Origin: Apostichopus japonicus
Lineage: Eukaryota; Echinodermata; Holothuroidea; Aspidochirotida; Stichopodidae
Direction of reading: 5' to 3'
Length of the DNA stretch: 64,000 bases
NCBI RefSeq assembly: GCF_037975245.1
Contig: NC_092583.1
Location: forward strand, 3,590,764 to 3,654,763
Below, in pieces: positions 23,817 to 36,500 of this stretch. Made by a program: the position numbers and the translations under genes. Numbering within the stretch: the stretch's first letter is position 1; each line of letters begins with the position of its first letter. The notes below the pieces were generated by a model. That model was not told the DNA's origin and did no database searches. It worked only from the letters and a program-made list of their open reading frames with translations.

Positions 23817-24169
23817 CTAACCTTTCTTTTTCATTGAATCTCTTCTTGCTGACCCCTCCATCCTTCGTCCCTCTGTCCTTCGTCCCTCCGTCCTTCGTCC
23901 CTCCTGTCCCGTGACTTCGGAATCCGACAGGTACTTCCGACCGGTTCTTCTCCGTCCACTCTCTGGTCCCGGGTCCTCGTTCCATCCGGATAACTTTTTA
24001 CGGACATGCTTATTCGGAAACTCCTCTTCCGGTATTCGAAACTTCCTCAGGTCCTCCCGAGATGTCTTTGGCGTGCTGGTGAACTTTGCTGCGCTGGGTC
24101 TGGGCTGTCTAGACCCAGCGGAAGCCCCTTCGTGATCACTGTAATCTGTCAGGGAACTCTCAAACTGAT
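23817..24169 (-). CDS. GC-rich coding exon, unknown basic protein (C-terminal?)
   Basis: On the minus strand an acceptor (TTTTTCTTAAATTCTAG) leads into a frame open for 116 codons with no methionine near its start. The stop is TAG at 23817-23819. The exon is clearly more GC-rich than its surroundings. The peptide is hydrophilic and mixed-charge: SSLTDYSDHEGASAGSRQPR at the start, then SREDLRKFRIPEEEFPNKH and a basic segment, then a pentapeptide repeat (GRRTE, GRRTE, GRRME) encoded by a 15-bp tandem repeat, and KKKG at the end. AAAG|GTTAGT at the end could instead be a donor site, which would make the exon internal. I do not recognise the family. A nuclear or cytoskeletal tail region would fit the composition, but that is a guess. 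No other exon of this gene was found. Confidence 0.55.
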
Positions 24170-24458
24170 CTAGAATTTAAGAAAAATGATAGATTTATTT
24201 GAGGCTATTATAGTCATGGAGCGATATCAGTTTAACTGTTGATCAAGTCGAGTAGATGATACCTCAAGTAGAAGTGAAAATGACAATTGGCAACAAACAT
24301 TGAAGTTCAATCATTTAAGTATACTGCCCTCTTATTTTTAAGTTAGACAATGGCTATCTAATACAACACTGTTTGAGTGCAGGAAAAGGTCAAAGAAAGA
24401 CCAGATCAGAGACAAGGCAGAGGTAGGATGCAGGATTTTACAATGGAAGGGGTGTAGC

Positions 24459-24816
24459 CAGGGGGTTAGGAGCCCTGGGGGCACGTGCCCCCTCCTAATT
24501 TTTCCAAAATAGCATATCTACCCTACTGGCAAATAAAATGTGCCCCTTTGATGAAGAACTGTCTTTTGGATATCTTAAGCTTTTCTTAAGTTTAATATTT
24601 TATTTTCATTATTTATTTTTAGTCTGTACATGCTATTTTTAAAATGGCATCCCATATCTTTTTGTAACACGGTTAACAATAAACAATCTCAATAAATAGT
24701 ATTGATAGCAAACTAACACATCATATATATTTAAGTGATACGGCCGGTTGTGGAATGAGAAAGCGCCCCTCTGATGTTGTGCCCCCCCCACTTTTTGGAA
24801 GCTTCCTACCCTCCTG
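24459..24816 (+). mobile_element. hAT-type MITE, 358 bp, perfect 8-bp target duplication
   Basis: Starts CAGGGGGTTAGGAGCCC and ends GCTTCCTACCCTCCTG, imperfect inverted repeats. GGTGTAGC stands on both sides (24451-24458 and 24817-24824), an exact 8-bp duplication. Noncoding, with G- and C-rich ends. Confidence 0.85.
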
Positions 24817-25826
24817 GGTGTAGCCATCGGGTCGTGGAAGACTACTGCCAGAAAGGTGGCTCTGGTAGTCCTGAGCCCCCAGAGAAAGCAAATGTTAGAC
24901 ATGCTGAAATGGAGGGTGTCGTCTCAGGCATATTTAGGCTTATATATATTAGTTCTGTAACTAGGTCTACACTCAAGGGTGCATGTGCAAAATAACTACT
25001 TTTCATGTCTTTGTGTGGAGCTGAAAAGGGGGAGTGGAGGGAGATAGGGAAGGATCCACACACACACACACTGCCTACATTGCAAACAATAGTAATATTG
25101 AGTCTTGGAAAACTAGTAGGAAGACTTTACAGAACAATTAATTTTAAATATCTGGGAGGTAGTGCATCTTTCAAATTGTTCGATACAGTAAATGTTCGAA
25201 AAATCTTTCAGCGTCGGCAATAGAGACATATTTAGTTGTGTACCTTCGGTACAGCAGTGACTATTCTTATTTTTGATCAAGGATGCGAGCAAAGATGTTA
25301 AGATGTTTATCCCTTTAAGTCAAATCTAAACAAGTAGAATTTAGTGTTATAATTAAGTCCACACTTCCTGCCCACTGGCAGGAGACTATTGACAATTGCT
25401 ATGATTTCAACATAGTATTATATACTGTGTGGAAAGTGCTATTTTCAATCCAGCATTTCTTTGCAAGAAAACAATCTAAGCTGTCTAGACTGTTGTAGCT
25501 CCCAATGCAAAATCAAGTCTTTGCTGCCAAGTAAGGAATCTGTCAGTTAGCCAATGCAGTGTAGCAATTATCACTGTCATGTTAGCATAGTCTGTTATAC
25601 TAACTGTGCTGCAAGTCTGCAAGGTGATGAACTAATTGCTGGTATGCAACATCTTTTGTGTTAATCTTGTCACTACAGCTATGGTTTACCTCCATGGTTT
25701 AACAAGGTTAAACAATGCATGTAAGGTGTTAACTGCTTAGACCATGACTGATAGGCCTATACTCTGATGTAACCTTAGATATATGCTTGATGCCCCAAAA
25801 TAAGGCAAAACACATTGGAATATGCT

Positions 25827-26171
25827 CAGTGGCATTGCCAGACATTTCAATCTTGGGGGCATAGCACTTAATTAGGGTAGCACAATGTGCATCTGTGAAT
25901 GTCGTCCTGGGGGGAGGGGTCTAAGGGGAGGGGGCGTTTTGATCACTTAAGGGTCCTTAGATGCAATCTGGTGCTATATTTTGCAACTTGAAGTAATTTT
26001 ATGTTCAAGAATTTTCTGACTTAGTCTGTCCGATATTTATGTTTTTAATTGAGGCAGATAAAGTTTTTGTTTGAGTATGGTTTTTTAACACTACAAATCG
26101 CATCGGGGGGGGGGCACGATTTGTTTTTGGGAGGGATTGGCCCCCCCAAGCCACCCCTGGCGACGCCACTG
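25827..26171 (+). mobile_element. hAT-type MITE, 345 bp, family 2
   Basis: Starts CAGTGGCATTGCCAG and ends CTGGCGACGCCACTG. The flanks AATATGCT and GCTATGCT agree at 6 of 8 bases. The interior shares GGGGAGGGGTCTAAGGGGAG and TAGATGCAAT with the element at 51431. Confidence 0.8.
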
Positions 26172-26194
26172 GCTATGCTGTACGTATTTTTTGG

Positions 26195-26335
26195 TCTTGT
26201 CTGGATAATTAGAAAATTTAGCTCCTCTCAAAGGGTTGTGAATAAATGGAATAACTAGCCAGAATGGGTTGTTAGTATGAAAAACATTAATGGGAACCAA
26301 TCCACCCGTTTTTACAATCGCACCTTTCTGTTAAA
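26195..26335 (+). mobile_element. LINE RT C-terminal fragment, plus strand
   Basis: Reads RKFSSSQRVVNKWNN, a stop, then PEWVVSMKNINGNQSTRF. This fits the final block of CR1/L2-like LINE proteins (FS.RVVN.WN.LP..VV). It is the part expected directly after the protein end of the minus-strand fragment at 26592-26880. Confidence 0.65.
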
Positions 26336-26591
26336 TTTCAAGGTATGTTGCACGGCTGGTGCATGAAATACCCTATTGAAGAACCAAATGTAAAGAGATA
26401 TACTCCAGTTTAGGGCCTCCAACAGAACAATTTCATGGTACGTACATTTTCATTGGATGTTGATAACCGTTTTTTTGGCAACATCCTCTTAATCCCTTTA
26501 ATTGGAATCATTCCAGTGCTATTGGTTTATATGCAGATTAGTTTATTAGAAAAAAGGATCAGGAGGGACACTTAAGTCCCCATCAAGGACC

Positions 26592-26880
26592 CTATAGAGA
26601 GAGAAAAACAAAGTTATGCCGAATATTAATCCTACTATGCGACTTTTGGAGTTTAAGACAATGACCTCTGATACAACTGCTGTTGGCAAACATGAAAAAG
26701 TGGGGAAAGGATAAATTGTCGAAACCATACACAATCTTGAAAACCTGGATCAAGTCCCCATGTAGCCTCCTAAGCTCCAGTGTGGTGAGATTCAACAGTT
26801 GTAACCACCTATAATAAGAAACACTCTTTAAGGAACTAATCATCCTAGATTGCAGACAAGTGCAGGACCTTACAGTAACC
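26592..26880 (-). mobile_element. LINE RT C-terminal fragment, minus strand
   Basis: The minus strand reads SRMISSLKSVSYYRWLQLLN, then LTTLELRRLHGDLIQVFKIV, YGFDNLSFPHFF, and later RGHCLKLQKSHSRINIRHNF. This is the CR1/L2 block L..L..RR.RGDLI..FKI..G.D, then RGHS.KL.K..SR...R..F. It is 5'-truncated and non-functional. Confidence 0.85.
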
Positions 26881-27079
26881 AATTCAGGATTTCTCAGAAG
26901 GGTAGGGGGTGGGGGGGGTGGGGTGGCGTGAGGGTGGGAGACAAGACGTCGGTAGGCACTGAAATAACAGCTACCAAACAAGTGGTAAGCATAAGAATTG
27001 AGCTTCGGTTATTAATTTCCCCAGTTATCAACCTTCTGTTGGTTTTGAGCAAAATTATATATGCCTGCAACTAATTGGC

Positions 27080-29430
27080 ACAAAAATGAAATTTTTGTGC
27101 CAAAACATAGCTTAAAGAGCAAATCTGTGCCCACCTCCAGCTGTTTCAATGTAACATTATACACAGTACACATTTATCGGCATAGAAAGACTTTTGCAGT
27201 AGCATACAAGTTCAACGAGTAGCTATTGAATTTTTATTTATTCATTGACAACAGTATTTTGGTTTGCCAAAACATCCTCATTAAATTGTTATTGCTATGA
27301 GTAAATTACAGGAAAGTGAAACAAAAAGCAACAACAAAAAACGGAATGGCAAGTACCGTTGTTTCAATAGTAATGTATTACACCCTTCTCATTAACCCTT
27401 CTTCTGCACATCTCACCTACCCCTCTCACAAATTACCCAAATAACTGAAATCTGTAACTTTTGAAATTGTATTCAACACATGGAGATTCAAACTGATAAA
27501 ATATGTTCCTAAATTCATGCCTCATGTTGAATTGGCAATGTATATGATCACATAATTTCAAAAGCTAGTGGAACCAATTAAGCCTTACATATTTTAAAAA
27601 AAAGAATGATTCCAATTGTTTTTCATTCACTTTTTCGATCTTGTAAAAAGACGTTGGAACTTGAACAATGGGAACAAAACTGAAATCGTCGAACATACGA
27701 ATTATTTAAGCACAATTCTTCCCCAAACGGTTTCGATAGAGTTGAGTAAACGTTTATATAGTGCCAAATTGATTCGTACATTAATACCTCCTTATACCAT
27801 GGCTTTTGCTTTCACACTATGAAAGAGAAAGAACCATTGGCTGGGAAGTAAGAGAATTCCCCCTTTTTTTACTTTGGCAATGTATTCCACCAAACAATGT
27901 GTGGGAAACAAGTAGGCATATGCCCCATCTGACACCCATCGTAACTCCCTATAAACACTCTGACAATGACAAGAATTATCTTGATATGATTTGGATTTAT
28001 GGTTTTTAATAATTTGTCCTTGTCACTCACTTTGCTGGATGATATCTGAAATGTCTGGTTAGTAAATTTGGAAACGGTTTCTGTTTGGTTTTGTTCTTTA
28101 TACTCGGGTTGTAAACCAACTTTGCGCATCAGGATACACATACATAGCTATGCCCTGCAGTGAAGATGGATGGAGGGAGGGGGGGGGGTGGGTGGGTGGG
28201 TGCCTCCACATCTCAGTATTTGAGAAATATGCAGAGGTCATAATACACTCTCTGGACATTACGTGGGGAAGGGGGAGGGGGAAGGGGGTCCCGAGAGCAG
28301 GAATGGGTGCGACAATTACACAACTGCCTTGTGATTCTGAACACTCGTAGAATAGATAGGAGGGCTTCATATATTAAGCTGGTGACTAAACTCCATCTAT
28401 GACTACCACTACAATCCTGGATAGGTTCACTCCAATGAACACCTGTTGGCCTTCTCAAACCCTTTGAAAAAAAGGTATAACACATAACAAACTCATAAGA
28501 CCTAGCTTGCAAAAGACTTAAAATGAACATCCCTAACACACCTTTACAAAGATCTACACTAGTATAGTATGGAAGCATTTGTCTTTACTCATTGAGCACA
28601 GCATTCAATTTTTCCAACTCTCTCGGCAACAGAGTGAGACTTTAACGATTTGTAACCTTAGAACTATGAAGTACATGCATACACTTACACCCACTACCCT
28701 CACAACTGAGCCAGCGATGAAAACGTGTACGAACTGTAAGTGCTTCAATTCAACTGTTAACTTACTAAAATCAATACTTTGTTTTACACTATACAAAATA
28801 ACTCATCGTTACCATTGATAGATTTAATATTCCGTGATAGAAATCACACAAGATATGACACAAAACTATAGACAACAAAAAAACACAACAAGAAAACCAA
28901 AACAAATCACCACGCACTCATACACACCCCTACTTCCATGTACACGATAGGCTCACGGTTGTTGTACACTACAATGCGTGCATTAACGACCTCAAACTGA
29001 CCTATACATTTTCTTTGGCAAAATGTTTAAACACAATAATAATGTCATAAAATGATAAATTTACCTGTTAAAAGGCCTGGAACAAACTTCCATGAGAGGT
29101 AACCGATAACATCTACGGCCGGGGATGTATTTAGGGACCGCTTAAGTCACAAACCTTGCACAGTTCCTTCCTAATGAGTATCTAACTACCATGTGATTAC
29201 AATCTAGTTCAAGGTCTGTTAAGTTAAGTTAAGGTTGAAATTATTATTAATTATGTAATAGCTCCCTCTATAAAGCTCTCTCTCTCTCTATCTACCTATA
29301 GTACGCCATGTGTCATGAATGACAGGTTTTTTTCTCTAACCAGTTTCTTTTCCTAACAGTTTTGATATCACACAACAACTAGTGAAAGTGAAAATCACAC
29401 AACAACAAGTAGTGAACGTCCGTCTAAGAC
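27080..29430. other. No gene recognised
   Basis: Mostly AT-rich DNA with a purine-rich patch at 28160-28300. The open frames here are short, overlap on both strands and lack splice support. A short CTCT microsatellite is at 29276-29290. Confidence 0.5.
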
Positions 29431-29439
29431 GTTAACCAT

Positions 29440-29545
29440 TGTAGGGAAATAGCCCTAAAGTGCCCTACACTATTGATATTTTGGGCATTTTCTTAGTCAT
29501 CACCATTCTTTTTGATGTTTTAATGTTGAAAAGGATGAAATAAAC
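29440..29545 (+). repeat. Dispersed repeat (GGGAAATAGCCCTAAAGTG family), copy 2
   Basis: Partner of 11925-12060. Confidence 0.7.
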
Positions 29546-29639
29546 TATACTGATGGTCTAAAAATATGAAGGATTAAAGATGATTTAAGGCATTTTAGAA
29601 AAATTTGGGTGAAACAAGAATATTCCGCAGTGACAGCTG

Positions 29640-31100
29640 TCAGAGGGGTTGGGGAGCACTATGATAAACTTTGAGCTCTTCTAGCTCAAAATCTGAATGG
29701 GTCATGGTGGCAAAAGTTTTGTGATTGTTTTATGATAGCCCAAGCCATCAGCTATCATATGGTGGGTAGGACATGTCAGTTGAAAACTTCTATCTACGCT
29801 CTATCGGCCTTGGAAAGTGACGTGTTTAGTGTGTAAGTCAATGGGAGCAATTCATTGTGGTGTGGTACCTTTTGAAAGAGAGATTATCTGTATTTAGTCA
29901 TATCTAGGCTGGCATATTATATGGCACTGTCTGTGACACCATGTCTGTACATCACAAAATAATAAAAAAAACTATGAAAACTACGTAATTGTGAAAATCA
30001 GGGTTCATTGTAGCAGTGTGGCAGCTGACACTTAACGTACGCAGTGGCGGAGCGTCCATACAGTCAGGGGGGATTGCTGGCGCCCTTTTCAGCTTTTTAC
30101 CACTTTTAACATATTCGCGATTATTGACTTTTTTACAAAGATACCACAGGGATTGTGATGAAGCGCATGTACTTTCAACACCAATATAAAGTTCCAAGTT
30201 GTCACAAATGGCGTTGACACCTGTTTATTCTTCGTTTATCTGCAAATTAGCAAGGCCCGGAAAGGGTCATTTCCGTCGATCTAGGGAGTATCTTTACTCA
30301 AAAAATGTCTGTACGCTCCGCGCCAACCTGTGGTGGCGCTCCGCTTAGATAGTATCGAAAGCGCCCCTACAGACCATTCTCGCCCCCCCTGAACAATACC
30401 CCTAGCTCCGCCACTGAATCTACGAGATGGCATACTCTTATTAGACTCTATATCAATCCGCCCTGGAGTGTTTTCCTTCAGGAAAAGGGCTAAAAAGCAG
30501 TAGGAGATCTCTTTTGATATGTTATCAATCAAGATCTTTTTTTTTTGTGGCTTGCATGTTGAAGGGCATGAATGGCAGTATATGTGGTACAAAACTTGGG
30601 TCAATTGAGGCAATTTTTAACCTCCCAGGAGCAGCGTACAAAAATTGTTTACTACTGAGTGAAGAGGTTTGTTTAAAAGTGAAGAAAACTTTAATCTCTC
30701 ACAGCAAAAAATCTGCACGGCATGATACGGAAAACCGATGGTGCCATAAATGGCCAACTTGACAGCTATCCAGTGATGGGTAGCGTTTAGCTAGTGAGAA
30801 CTTCTGTCTAGACTCAGAGACCACAGGCAATTTTAACCCCTTCAGGCCTCCCAGGAGCAGGGCGTAGGAAAATTATTCAATACTGAGTGAAGAGGTCTGT
30901 TTACAAGTGACGGAAACTTCAATCTCTCACAGCAAAAAAATCTGCACTGTCATGCTATGGAAAAATGATGGTGCCATGAATGGCACCATCAGCTATCCAG
31001 TGATGGGTAGCAGTTAGCTAGTGCATGAGAACTTCTATCTAGACTCAGAGACCACATTACTTGTGCAATTTAGTGTGTAAGTCAATGAGGCTTTTAATAG
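29640..31100 (+). repeat. Tandem copies of a dispersed repeat, split by a MITE
   Basis: Units around 29640-29850, 30520-30825 and 30840-31095 share a GATGGTGCCA word, CAGCTATCCAGTGATGGGTAG and GAACTTCTRTCTAGACTCAG. A further copy is at 38100-38490. Noncoding. The MITE at 30042-30416 lies between the first two. Confidence 0.75.
30042..30416 (+). mobile_element. hAT-type MITE, 375 bp, family 1
   Basis: Same ends as 10231: CAGTGGCGGAGCGTCC at the left and CTAGCTCCGCCACTG at the right. The flanks AACGTACG and AATCTACG agree at 6 of 8 bases. Confidence 0.85.
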
Positions 31101-32530
31101 ATGTATGCTACCTAATGCCACCCACCCTTCCCCCGGTATTTTATTGTGTTGCCAGTGTATTGTGATGCTATTATGACATCATATTTGTCGCCCTCTATTT
31201 TTCAGGCACTTTTGATAGCACCGATCACTGTAGTCACATATGCTACCTATGTGAAAAGCTGTTTCGTGTTTTCTGGGCTGTCAGTCACGTGACTTCTGCT
31301 AGAATGACAGTCAAGCCTGCCTATAGAAAAACAGCCCATCTCAGCTCCATTCGAACATTAAATTTTTACTCAATAGCATTACCTACCCCAAGTACTGCCA
31401 TTAGGATTCATCCTTGAATGCACCTAAATAATTGATCAGCCACCGTGTGATTGTAAAAATAAGTGCTCTAATGGCCAGCACTGCACTTTCCTGTGTGTGA
31501 AGACAAGTTTGGCTTGACCACTGAAATGGTACACTGTGTGTTTAATGATGAAATTGTGCAGTGGAGCGTTCAGTATAGCTAGCATTCCAAACTCGGGTAG
31601 ATATTCAATCTCCCCTGTTTTTGGCCGGTGGTGTTTTTTTCAGGCCATCAGTCATGTGACGTCTGCTAGTGAACCTCAATCGTGCAGATTCTGGTACTCC
31701 TGGTTTAGTCTTAATTCACTCCCGGTCTGAAATTTTTGGTTCAATAGTAGCCCTGGCTCTGACCATCGTGGCTGTATGTCTGTATTTTTCTTGTCTAACC
31801 TCTCCTAGAATTCTCTCTGTACTGTTACACGATTCGGTATCGAGACCTTATCTGTAAACCGCCTGTTTTTTGTGTAGCAATGTTTCTGTAATTCTACATT
31901 ATAATCACATTTATAGACAGCTTCACCTTGTGGTATTGTGATGGGCTGTTCGGGATACGCCTGTATAGACTGTTTGCCATATATTCAACACTCTTTCTTA
32001 ATAATCGTTTTAATCTCTCTATTTATACTCCCTGCACGCTAGAGCAGGATCCTGGGTCAGTTATCAGAATTAACCACCGGATCGTCCATTTTGCATTCTG
32101 TTAAAAGTTTGTACTCTTCTTGTAAATATTACCCTTACCCAATCCTTAGTGGTGTAATTTTTAGTGCTCCCGGAAAATTGTAGACTGAGTCGGTGATACA
32201 GTATCCATGCGATGAAACTAATTATTACCAACATTGTGCAAAGAAGCAAAAATACAAAACATTCAGAGCTTTAATGGCTCTATGCCTGATGTACGTTTTT
32301 TCGATCTCTGTTTCATCACTATACATAGTAACTTTCAGTGTCATAGAAGAGGATGGGGAGGCCGGAGTAACAGGAAGGACCTAGTGACAGATGGAAGGAG
32401 TGACAGGAAGGATGTTGCCATGGCAAGGAAGGGGAATGTGAGCTTATTGCTATAGCAACTGGAGGTTCTTTGGAGTTAAATCTGTCTGCTGGCACTCTTT
32501 TGCTTGTGACCTCTTTCCATCATGTCTAGG
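31100..32530. other. No gene recognised
   Basis: Two loosely similar blocks share GTCACGTGACTTCTGCTAG-type sequence near 31285 and 31650. No coding evidence. Confidence 0.5.
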
Positions 32531-32535
32531 GTAAG

Positions 32536-32913
32536 TTAAAGGGTGTGAAGGAAGACTCGCGCAAAAATTAGAAACGTCTAATGCCGGTAATCTGACCTAG
32601 TTTCGAATGAGGTGTAACAGAAGTGTTAGACACTACCATCGATCCCAGAAAATACACACACAGCTTGCTACCGTTGGTAATTAGACACTAGGTGTACAGT
32701 CAGTACATACAGCTGCAGTCAATACCCACAGTACAGTATACAAACGATACAGCGAAGGACATCTCAGGTCCAGCTAAAGATAGCAATTAAGGTATCACGT
32801 TTCATGACTCTGCATTTTATAGCGACACAAACAAAACGTCACTTGCAAGCAACAGAAAGATAACTTTTTCAGATGGCCGCACATGGTTTGGGGCGAGTCT
32901 TCAATGCCTTTAA
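32536..32913 (-). mobile_element. TTAA-flanked MITE, copy 2 (inverted)
   Basis: Reverse complement of the element at 15753-16148, again bounded by TTAA. The left end AGGGTGTGAAGGAAGACTC and the right end GAGTCTTCAATGCCT are inverted repeats. Copy 1 has about 22 extra bases near one end. Confidence 0.75.
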
Positions 32914-33476
32914 ATTGCTATACCAGCAGATATACAAACATATTGCTACAAAAAAATCACTGAAATCGGAGGGGCAGGGGGAGGGGATAGGGGCAGGGGT
33001 GTGGAGACAGGGAACTCATACAACATTTGTACATTTACTCAGTCAATTCACTTGAAATTACCGTCAATCAAACCCAATAACAGTGCAATCATCTCTTGTC
33101 AATTTGAGGGTCTCTCTTCAGCCAAGCAGCATATCTTAGTACTTCCAACATCTGTCAGCACTTCAACAAATTGGCAAACATGTTTGTGAATGGAAATAGT
33201 TGAATTTAAATCCGATACTTATCTTTTGAGTGTCGCCGTGGAAACGGTCCTTCAAAAATGTTAAGTCAGTGAGTTTCCTTTCCTCAGTCGGGCGCAGTTG
33301 AATGACAACTCTTAACTCAAGTTCTCACTTAACTGAAGTGTCTGTCAAGTACACTGCAAGTGTTGAGACATTTTAAGGATCAATTTGCCAATAAAAACTA
33401 CAACTAAAACTTTGCATTTCATGGAGAAAATAGCTCTTTAAGGCCCTTAATTGTTCGCATTTGAGATTACAAATTG

Positions 33477-33500
33477 CGGGGGGGGGGGGGGGGAGGGGGG
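33477..33500 (+). repeat. Poly-G run
   Basis: About 23 bases, nearly all G. Confidence 0.9.
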
Positions 33501-33519
33501 AACTGATCTACCACAAGGC

Positions 33520-36500
33520 CGGGTATCAACTTCCTAGTGGGAACGCTGCCGTGCTCAGGATCAAAACCCACCAGTCGTGTTCTCCATTTGGAGTGAGGAT
33601 GCTCATGCCACAATTAACAGGTGATTATAAGATCAGCGCGTACGGGGATCACATGACCCGTTTGAAAATCAGCCCTTTAGGAAGACTGCCTTTCAATTTT
33701 CAACGCAGGCCACTTCTTCACCTTTAAAGGTTATCAGTCTGGAAATACTGCCTGTGTGTTAAGTAATCTAATCGCCAAGCCTAGCAAAGGAAACGAGCTT
33801 GGAATGGTCACTCCCTCAGCTCAAGATTTCGCCTGTTCTACTGCGAGAGCCTATTAAAATGCCCAAGGCAGGCCAACTGTTTTGGCAGTGGTATTAAAGG
33901 GCGCATTTTCCTATGCCCAGATCTTTACTTACCTGTCCTTTTCACACTACTGCATAGATTTATACAGACCCACTGCAAGTGGATACACTGTAGTACGATA
34001 TAGCTGTAGTGTGTTAATCGATCTGCAAACAATCATTGCAAGCATTCTTTGCACTGGTGTTACAAATGCTCTTTAGTTACCTGCGATCCGGCCACATGTT
34101 CCCAAATGTGGATACAACTGGGGTCAGTTCCTCCCCCCCCACTCCTTCATGAGGGTAACGCTTAGATCCTGATCCTCCTTGTGTTCTCATTTACGTGAAC
34201 ATGTGCAAAGGCCTATATGACAGATTGATGTTAGAAGATTACTTCATACGCTGTTAGCCATGATTATAATCACGCCCCGGTACATCACTTAATAATTTAC
34301 CTAGCAATCAAAGAACCCATCTTTCATTAACAAGTTTAATAGTCACTTCTTATTATATATACTGTCATTCTGGCAAGATGGGAGGACCAATCCATCAATG
34401 CATTTATTGGAAAGGGTTCAAGAAGGCCAGCCAAACCACCCCTTACCTCTAAATCGATAGTCTTGATGGGGTTTTTGAAAAGCAAAGTACACAATAGACG
34501 GACGGTTAGTTGTAAAATAAGCCCGGATACGGAGACGATTACGCATGTAAATCTTCCTGCATTGAAAGGTACAGTCTTTCTTCCTTAATTAATCATATTG
34601 ATAATTAACGAGATGTGGATGGAATGTCCACAAATTCTGTAGAATTTGGAAGATTCTAGGATAGAAAAGTGTGAGAAATGCGATTCCAAAGTTATTGTTT
34701 TCATTTCTTGCTTTTCCACACTGATGTTAAACCATATAACATGATGATGTTATAACCACAGGGATTGCACTATCCAGACAACTTATACAGGGACATCTTA
34801 TAGGCAAGCACAAGGTTATATTTTTCTTTCATGGGAGTCAATTTTCCAATGATCAGATTGAAACCTGCAGCAGCATGGTACTGTGAGGTTTATTGGCTTG
34901 ACAGTCAATCTATCAACTTTTCTATGCTGTTATTTGCACCGTACTATCAATTTTTCCTTTAATTGGATAACTCATAATTACGGAATTGATCTTCCACAAA
35001 AAAACACAAAAAATGATGTCAAAAGAAGGCTGTAATAAATATTGTTGTTATCTTCGCTAAACACCAATCCCACCATTCAATCCAATCACAAAACCTCAGT
35101 CATCATAATTGCTTCAAAACGTAACTTTTTTACTCCTTTTTACGACTTCAACTATTTAAATGGATGTTACTTAATGAGGATGTGTCTTCTTACTTATTTT
35201 TGGTCATTTTTGCTAAAAACCTTTTTGGCACAGAAAATATAAAATGTCTTGCACTAATTGTGTAGAAATCACACATAAAAAGTAACTTGGAAAAGGCTTT
35301 GACTTTTCTCAAGAAAGAAGTATTAAGGGATGACTTTTAGTAGGCAGAATTTTGGTCTTGATTTATACAGCATCATACTCCAACAGAAATGACTGATAGT
35401 GCATTTGTATGTGTCTATAGGTTCTATGATACTGTTGTAACAGTATCAATACTAAATAAATAGAAAATATATACAATATTTTGTTTTACAATCCTAACAT
35501 AAAATCAACCAGAGATTAACCCTGCATGCATGATGAATAATAATTGGTTTGGTCATCCCAATTTCCAAACATTTAAAACAGACGCAAACTCATTATTTGC
35601 TTTGATCGCGATAGATAAACAAGTGATGGTTCATATTTGTCATGAAATCAAAGAGTCGTGTAATTGATATATAGCTGTTTGCCTACATAGATAAAGTTAC
35701 ACTACATCTGCAGGATCTCTGGAAATAAACAAACAAAATAAACAAATTACACAGATAAACCAGAAAGCCAGTTTGGCTTTGTGATTCAATTGTCATACAA
35801 AAATTTGCTCAAAATTCCAATAATTATCTGACTAGTGTAGAGCAATTAGCGAGTTAAATTTGTCCAAGAATTAAGTGAACACCACAGAAAGATCAGAGAT
35901 TTCCAGCTCTTTATTTGTAGCACTCCCTGGTGGGCATCAATTTACAGATGATAGAAATTTAATTCTTAAATGTTTCAATATCCTGATAGAACAGACTTCA
36001 TATGTGAAATATAGACACATATAGATGTATGGATAAATGGACATTTTCTTTAACCAAATTTGAGCTAGCAAATCAGCTCTGCTGCCAACCATCCCTTTAT
36101 TGTTATTAACGAATGAGAGTTACAAGACATTGTTTATACACTGTGAAATATATTCACAACTTTACTGGCAAAAGCAAAAGTCATCTAGTATACTAGTCTT
36201 GGCCAAGTCGTTTGTAATACTGTTTTTCTCACGTGCAAACTGTACATGCCTCAGAGTCGGTTTCAGCCTACCACGAATTTGTTCGCCCACTGCATTTTAC
36301 ATGCCCGAGGATCTGTCCCATACAAACGTCTTGGACATTTCTCCAAATAGGGGCATGAACTTCTGCGAACCACAAAATCTTTATTCATGTTATTATTACG
36401 AAATTGCGTGTCATATGTGAGATCAAGTTTATTCCACCGTAATTACCGACCGTCTCGCAGTGTACAAACCAATCTTAGGCCAAGTGATTGTTCACTCCGG

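Noticed and set aside
33461-33727. Frame after a poly-G run, with some GC-rich codons
   Set aside because: It begins in a G homopolymer and shows no motif. A tRNA-like B box on the minus strand was also looked for but is too degenerate to call.
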